A stretch of DNA of 64,000 nt from JBMOKU01 sp049324315 (GTDB lineage Bacteria; Bacillota; Clostridia; Peptostreptococcales; Thermotaleaceae): contig JBMOKU010000057.1 in NCBI GenBank assembly GCA_049324315.1, positions 124,001 through 188,000 on the forward strand. Direction: 5' to 3'. The notes under the pieces are model-generated. The model had not been told where the DNA came from and made no database searches. It saw only the letters and a program-made list of their open reading frames with translations. The position numbers and the translations under genes are program-made. Within the stretch, counting starts at the first letter, position 1; each line of letters starts with the position of its first letter. This document shows, piece by piece, positions 63,584 to 64,000 of this stretch.

Positions 63584-63596
63584 TCCCATTGAGCAA

Positions 63597-63635
63597 ATAC
63601 TCCTAGTCAGAATCATATTTTCCGGCTAGGAGTAT
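63597..63635 (+). terminator. Hairpin after eno
   Basis: Perfect 10-bp arms ATACTCCTAG / CTAGGAGTAT, without a long T tract (CTTAAAA follows). It is the likely eno terminator, though a weak one. Confidence 0.5.
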
Positions 63636-63679
63636 CTTAAAATCAGAATAACGTAACGGAAATATCAGGAGGAATGGAA

Positions 63680-64000
63680 ATGTCTTCAATAGCAAACTGG
63701 CCGAGAGTAATAGAACGCTTTGCGGATGTACCAGCTGAATTCAAATCGTGTTATCAATATGTTGATACGGAACAAGAGACTTTACCCTATACGATTTATA
63801 TGCCCAGTGACTACTGGGGAAAAAGGATAACCACCGAAAAATTATTGTATATCTATAATCGAAAGGTATACTTATTTGAAAAGCTTGAAGATCGAATTGA
63901 AATGACTTTCATTCCCTTTAACCGGATTATTTCCATTGAGCATGGAAAAATGCTCTTATATTCATGGCTGAAGTTTTCCTACGCTATAGAAGACAGATCT
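63680..64000 (+). CDS. Unrecognised gene, 5' part only
   Basis: An ATG with AGGAGG 7 bases upstream opens a frame of 107 codons that runs past the end of the window. The visible protein (MSSIANWPRVIERFADVPAE at its start) is soluble, with strand-rich text such as KLLYIYNRKVYLFEKLEDRI and FIPFNRIISIEHGKM, which looks like a PH-like or lipocalin-like beta domain. I do not recognise the family. Confidence 0.6.
   Translation, partial: MSSIANWPRVIERFADVPAEFKSCYQYVDTEQETLPYTIYMPSDYWGKRITTEKLLYIYNRKVYLFEKLEDRIEMTFIPFNRIISIEHGKMLLYSWLKFSYAIEDRS

Overview
The window is a piece of a low-GC, spore-forming, anaerobic Bacillota chromosome, most like Clostridia of the Alkaliphilus/Peptostreptococcales type. 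Signs are a class III (oxygen-sensitive, glycyl-radical) ribonucleotide reductase, a GerAB-type spore germination permease, strong AGGAGG ribosome sites, frequent GTG/TTG starts, and riboswitches and PyrR control typical of Firmicutes. No tRNA, rRNA or CRISPR array was seen by eye.

Host backbone, left part (1-16.45 kb): biotin genes bioY-bioB-bioD-bioA; a flavin amine oxidase; an unrecognised secreted or anchored protein; a beta-CASP metallo-beta-lactamase RNase-like protein; an FAH-family hydrolase; a GerAB permease; an SH3/DUF4015 putative glycoside hydrolase; xpt behind a guanine riboswitch whose expression platform carries a 164-bp palindromic MITE-like insertion; pyrE behind a PyrR-binding hairpin; and nrdD.

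Accessory element (16,453-46,978): a complete Tn7-like transposon, defined here to the base. It has 5'-TGT...ACA-3' ends, three TnsB-like binding repeats at each end and a perfect 5-bp target duplication (TTTGC). It sits inside the last codons of nrdD. The left end supplies a replacement 21-residue tail, a stop codon and a terminator; the native last 18 codons and terminator of nrdD lie stranded beyond the right end (46,984-47,172). The transposition genes tnsD-tnsA-tnsB-tnsC fill the right end. The cargo looks like a defence island: a type II CBASS operon (CD-NTase, Cap2, Cap3, TM-SAVED effector), a Wadjet/Jet SMC operon in the order D-A-B-C, an XRE regulator divergent from a GHKL ATPase-nuclease fusion, an IS110 element, a DUF262/HNH protein, and a three-gene nuclease / sce7725 / zinc-ribbon-RES operon. 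A 200-nt inverted-repeat RNA candidate with an internal small ORF lies upstream of that operon. This last module is the best candidate here for an undescribed system.

Host backbone, right part (47.0-64 kb): a mannitol-type PTS operon (two mtlA paralogues, mtlR, a PfkB-family sugar-phosphate kinase, a zinc dehydrogenase, HPr and enzyme I), a short chemoreceptor, an nrdG-like radical SAM activase, a fluoride riboswitch controlling crcB plus a DUF190 gene, a dynamin-like GTPase, enolase, and the start of an unrecognised gene running off the window. All identifications rest on motif recognition by eye; none was checked by database search.
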